From contig JAWLEC010000164.1 in the NCBI GenBank assembly GCA_041686315.1, positions 1-6,484 of the forward strand: a DNA stretch of 6,484 nucleotides. The letters are read 5' to 3'. The position numbers and the translations under genes were made by a program. Numbering within the stretch: position 1 is the stretch's first letter; each line of letters starts with the position of its first letter. Origin of the DNA: Sva-07 sp041686315. Its GTDB lineage: Bacteria; Actinomycetota; Acidimicrobiia; Acidimicrobiales; Ilumatobacteraceae. Shown here in pieces: positions 4,356-6,484 of the stretch. The notes beneath the pieces are model-generated. The model ran no database searches. It was not told the DNA's origin and saw nothing but the letters and a program-made list of their open reading frames with translations.

Positions 4356-5894
4356 GTGTGGTTCGCTTCGAGTCTGTGGTCGAATGGCGTGGTGGCCGAC
4401 TCCGATGCCTCCGAGTCACCGTGGGCCCACGATGTTCCGGCGCCGCAGAACTCGTCGCTCCCGGACGACCCGTGGGCCGAGCGGCGCCGCGCCGATCGCC
4501 GGTCGTCGACGTTCGGGCCACCCACCGATCCCGCCGGGTGGCGCCGCCCGGCGGCCGTCGGCGAGACAGATGATTCCGACACCCGCTCCCGGACGCGGCA
4601 CGACGCCGATGATGCTGCTGCCGGGCGGGGCGGTGCGACCGGTCGATTGTGGCTGGTGTCGGCGGGCATCGTCGTGCTGGTTGCGGCGGTCGCATCCTGG
4701 GTGCTGCTCGCCGGCCCGGCCGGGGACGGCGACAGTCCCGATGCTGCGGAGGCCCGGACGTCGGTGATGGCCTCGACATCGTCGACGAGGACCGGCAACG
4801 ACACCCGCCCATCGACCACGCTGCGGGCGCTCACTCCCGTATTGCCGCCGGCTGGTTCCACGCTTCCCGACAACGAGACCGTGATTCCCACGACGGCGCC
4901 GCTCGATGTGCTGGTGCCCGACCTCGAACCGGCGCCGATCGGTGCGGCACCGTCGTGGACGGAGTGGAACTACCCGGTGCCGCCGGCGCTCCAGCGGCTC
5001 GCCGAGCCCACCGAACTGGTGGCACTCACCACGAACGGTGTTCTCCACCGCCTGGAATTCCCGTCGGGGGTGGTACGCAGCATCGACACCGGAGCGGCCG
5101 GTCGCAACGCTTCGATGTACGTGAGCGGCGACTCGCTCGTACTGCAGCAGTTCGATTCGCTGATGCTGTTGCGGCCCGGTGTTCCGGTGCGCGAGGTCGA
5201 CATCGGGGTGAGTATCGGGTCGGTGATCCCTCGTGGTGACACCGGGACGTTCCTCGTGGCGCCGAACGAGTGGAGTGGGGGACCGCCGCCGTTGTGGGTG
5301 GTCGACGAGACCGGCACGGCGACGTCGCTGGCCAAGGCCGACAACCCACTCGCCGACAACGCCGATTTCCCGCTGCAGTTCCTGCCGACCGGCGAACTGC
5401 TCGTGTTCGACGCCGGCGGCACCTACGTGGTCCCCGACACCGGCACCCCGCAGCGTCTGAGCCCGGGCCTGCTGTTCGCCACCGGCCGGCGGCACGTGAT
5501 CGTCCGCGAGTGCGACGCCACGTTGCAGTGCGAGTTCGTGCTGATCGACCTGGCTTCCGGCGAGCGCCGCACCACCCCACTCGACGTCGACGATCGGTTC
5601 GCGTTCTACAGCCAGGGCAGCGTGGCGCCCGACGGCGGCACGCTGCTGTACGCCGACTGGACGGGTTCCGAGCCTGCCAATTTCCTGGTGGACCTGGGTA
5701 CCGGCGCCGCCGTCGACGTCGAGCTGCTCCGGTCGGCGGCGATCGATGTCGGACCGCTCGACTACTGGGCGACCGACAGCTCCGGCGTGTTCCTGCGGAC
5801 CGGATCCTCGATCGCGTTCCTGCCGCGTGACGGCACCGCCGGCGCGGAACTCGACGGCCTCGGCACGATCGTGTCGCTGGCCGTCCAGCGATGA
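4356..5894 (+). CDS. single-pass membrane protein with large extracytoplasmic, beta-propeller-like domain
   Basis: The product has 512 residues and I do not recognise its family. Residues 1-96 are hydrophilic, charged and rich in Asp, Arg, Ser and Pro, so probably a disordered cytoplasmic segment. A single transmembrane helix follows at about 98-120 (LWLVSAGIVVLVAAVASWVL). A Ser/Thr/Pro-rich linker (about 121-200) leads to a domain of about 310 residues made of repeated short beta strands with GxLLVFDAGG, SVAPDGGTLLYADW and SSGVFLRTG-like turns, reminiscent of WD40-like or TolB-type propellers. Two cysteines lie in CDATLQC (386 and 392) and could form a disulfide outside the membrane. A sensor, scaffold or anti-sigma-like role is possible but has no direct support. 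Start: GTG 4356 follows GGTGAGG (4345-4351) by four bases; GTG 4389 or 4392 would give a start just before DSDASESPW and are alternatives. A hairpin covers the stop codon. Confidence 0.83.
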   Translation: MWFASSLWSNGVVADSDASESPWAHDVPAPQNSSLPDDPWAERRRADRRSSTFGPPTDPAGWRRPAAVGETDDSDTRSRTRHDADDAAAGRGGATGRLWLVSAGIVVLVAAVASWVLLAGPAGDGDSPDAAEARTSVMASTSSTRTGNDTRPSTTLRALTPVLPPAGSTLPDNETVIPTTAPLDVLVPDLEPAPIGAAPSWTEWNYPVPPALQRLAEPTELVALTTNGVLHRLEFPSGVVRSIDTGAAGRNASMYVSGDSLVLQQFDSLMLLRPGVPVREVDIGVSIGSVIPRGDTGTFLVAPNEWSGGPPPLWVVDETGTATSLAKADNPLADNADFPLQFLPTGELLVFDAGGTYVVPDTGTPQRLSPGLLFATGRRHVIVRECDATLQCEFVLIDLASGERRTTPLDVDDRFAFYSQGSVAPDGGTLLYADWTGSEPANFLVDLGTGAAVDVELLRSAAIDVGPLDYWATDSSGVFLRTGSSIAFLPRDGTAGAELDGLGTIVSLAVQR

Positions 5895-5930
5895 GCGAGC
5901 GGCCAGGCAGTGTGGCTGCTGGCTCATCGC
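5888..5930. terminator. long imperfect hairpin overlapping the membrane-protein stop codon
   Basis: GCGATGAGC (5888-5896) pairs perfectly with GCTCATCGC (5922-5930). After one G-G mismatch, AGCGGCCA (5898-5905) pairs with TGGCTGCT (5913-5920) with a single G·T wobble, leaving a 7-base loop. That makes 17 paired positions. It starts inside the final codons of the membrane-protein gene (TGA at 5892-5894) and sits 36 bp from the convergent surE stop. It probably terminates the plus-strand transcript and, being nearly symmetric, perhaps also surE. No U-tract follows. Confidence 0.72.
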
Positions 5931-5944
5931 CCGGGAACTGGACG

Positions 5945-5959
5945 GGCGGTCGGCCCGCC
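5945..5959. terminator. short GC hairpin next to the surE stop
   Basis: GGCGG (5945-5949) pairs with CCGCC (5955-5959) around a 5-base loop, six bases beyond the surE stop on the minus strand. Five GC pairs could occur by chance in this background. It may assist the stronger hairpin at 5888-5930. Confidence 0.25.
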
Positions 5960-5965
5960 GGCCAC

Positions 5966-6484
5966 TCAGCGGGTGAGGAGCTCGTCGAGCGCCTTGGCGG
6001 TGTGGTCGAGGTCGTCGCGGTGCTCGTGCACCAGACGTGACAGGTAGGTGATCGACACCTGATCGCGTTCGACGATGCCACCGTCGGACTCGGGTGACAG
6101 CTCGATCGCGTCCCCCCATCCCATCTCGACCCTGTACGCCTCGGTGTGGCCGGGGATCGGTGTCAGCGTGGCGGCCGCCATCGAACGAGGCGGTTGGGTC
6201 CCCACTCGGCCGTAGCGCCAGGCGCCGAGTTCGGACAGCGGCAGATCGGGGACGTTCACGTTGATCACCACGGGCTCCACTGGCATGCCGTCGATCAGCG
6301 ACTGCACCACGGCCTTGCCGACGGCGGCGGCGGTCTCCCAGTGCAGACCGGCCAGCGTCTCGTCCCAGGCCTGTCCCTCGACGCCGAACCCCGACACCGA
6401 CTGGCTCACGGCGACGCCGGAGATGCCACCGTTGCGGCCGGTGAGCGTGGCCCCCACCGTGCCCGAGTGGTAGACGGCCCGGCC
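5966..6484 (-). CDS. surE: 5'/3'-nucleotidase SurE, C-terminal 172 residues (5' end outside the window)
   Basis: The gene enters from the right edge and ends at TGA 5968-5966. The visible part starts with GRAVYHSGTVGATLTGRNGG, the hallmark SurE segment (consensus YSGTVGAA...G) that contributes to the nucleotide-phosphate site. GVAVSQS follows, then helix ETAAAVGKAVVQSLIDGMP, the strand VVINVNVPDLPLSEL (consensus NVNVP), and a C-terminal QVSITYLSRL, which corresponds to the family's VSVTPL. SurE dephosphorylates nucleoside monophosphates with a divalent metal and is linked to stationary-phase and stress survival. The metal ligands (the N-terminal DD pair, Ser and Asn) lie outside the window, so catalytic competence cannot be judged. 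The visible part accounts for about two thirds of a usual length near 250-260. An internal ATG at 6457 falls after the conserved motif and is not the start. The reading frame is intact. Confidence 0.93.
   Translation of the reverse strand, partial: GRAVYHSGTVGATLTGRNGGISGVAVSQSVSGFGVEGQAWDETLAGLHWETAAAVGKAVVQSLIDGMPVEPVVINVNVPDLPLSELGAWRYGRVGTQPPRSMAAATLTPIPGHTEAYRVEMGWGDAIELSPESDGGIVERDQVSITYLSRLVHEHRDDLDHTAKALDELLTR

Noticed and set aside
4288..4891. N-terminal extensions of the SnoaL-like frame and the overlapping long minus-strand frames
   Set aside because: They are Arg/Pro-rich without motifs and antisense to the membrane-protein gene. The fold is complete from about 4287.
4416..6119. 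567-codon minus-strand open frame across the membrane-protein gene
   Set aside because: It is Arg/His-rich with no domain character and is antisense to a gene with a clear membrane helix and beta-rich domain. It also overlaps surE. It is a GC-driven shadow.
1..6484. tRNA, rRNA, CRISPR array, insertion sequence or phage attachment site
   Set aside because: No cloverleaf, regularly spaced repeats, transposase motif or long terminal inverted repeats were visible on reading both strands.

Overview
The window is high-GC DNA with actinobacterial features: GTG starts, short overlapping genes, stem-loop terminators without U-tracts, and a SigJ/ECF41-type sigma factor. The style recalls Acidimicrobiia or another environmental actinobacterium. 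That placement is an impression from codon use and gene content, not a computed result. Seven genes or gene remnants can be supported, plus a possible 11-residue gene end at the left edge.

Left part (1-920, plus strand): after a possible gene tail (1-36) and about 260 bp without a convincing gene, there is a compact toxin-antitoxin-like pair. The first gene (about 296-545) encodes a small SARKHG...HAMPARPKYL protein but is broken by one extra G near 469-471. Its partner, a small helix-turn-helix protein, starts at 551, five bases after the restored stop. The partner's reading frame runs on, antisense, into the convergent sigma-factor gene, so its true end is uncertain.

Middle (920-3822): a two-gene minus-strand operon encodes an FAD-dependent phytoene-desaturase/amine-oxidase-like oxidoreductase (1813-3036) and an ECF41/SigJ-family sigma factor with a fused SnoaL-like C-terminal domain (920-1816). 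The two genes overlap by GTGA. Just upstream of the oxidoreductase lies TGTCACA-N16-CGTC, which matches the promoter motif described for ECF41 sigma factors. It sits so close to the ATG that a leaderless transcript is likely. The operon therefore looks autoregulated: the sigma factor would transcribe its own oxidoreductase partner and itself. Divergent from it is a 1-Cys peroxiredoxin of the Prx6 type (3196-3822).

Right part (3823-6484): a stand-alone SnoaL/NTF2-fold protein (minus) converges on the peroxiredoxin. Divergent from it is a single-pass membrane protein with a large extracytoplasmic domain that looks like a beta-propeller (4356-5894). A long imperfect hairpin (5888-5930) overlaps its stop codon and separates it from the 3' part of surE, a 5'/3'-nucleotidase gene that enters from the right edge on the minus strand.

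The best-supported point of interest is the self-contained ECF41 module: sigma factor, flavoprotein and matching promoter, with a degenerate DGGGK-type motif in the sigma factor. The frameshifted toxin-like gene comes next.
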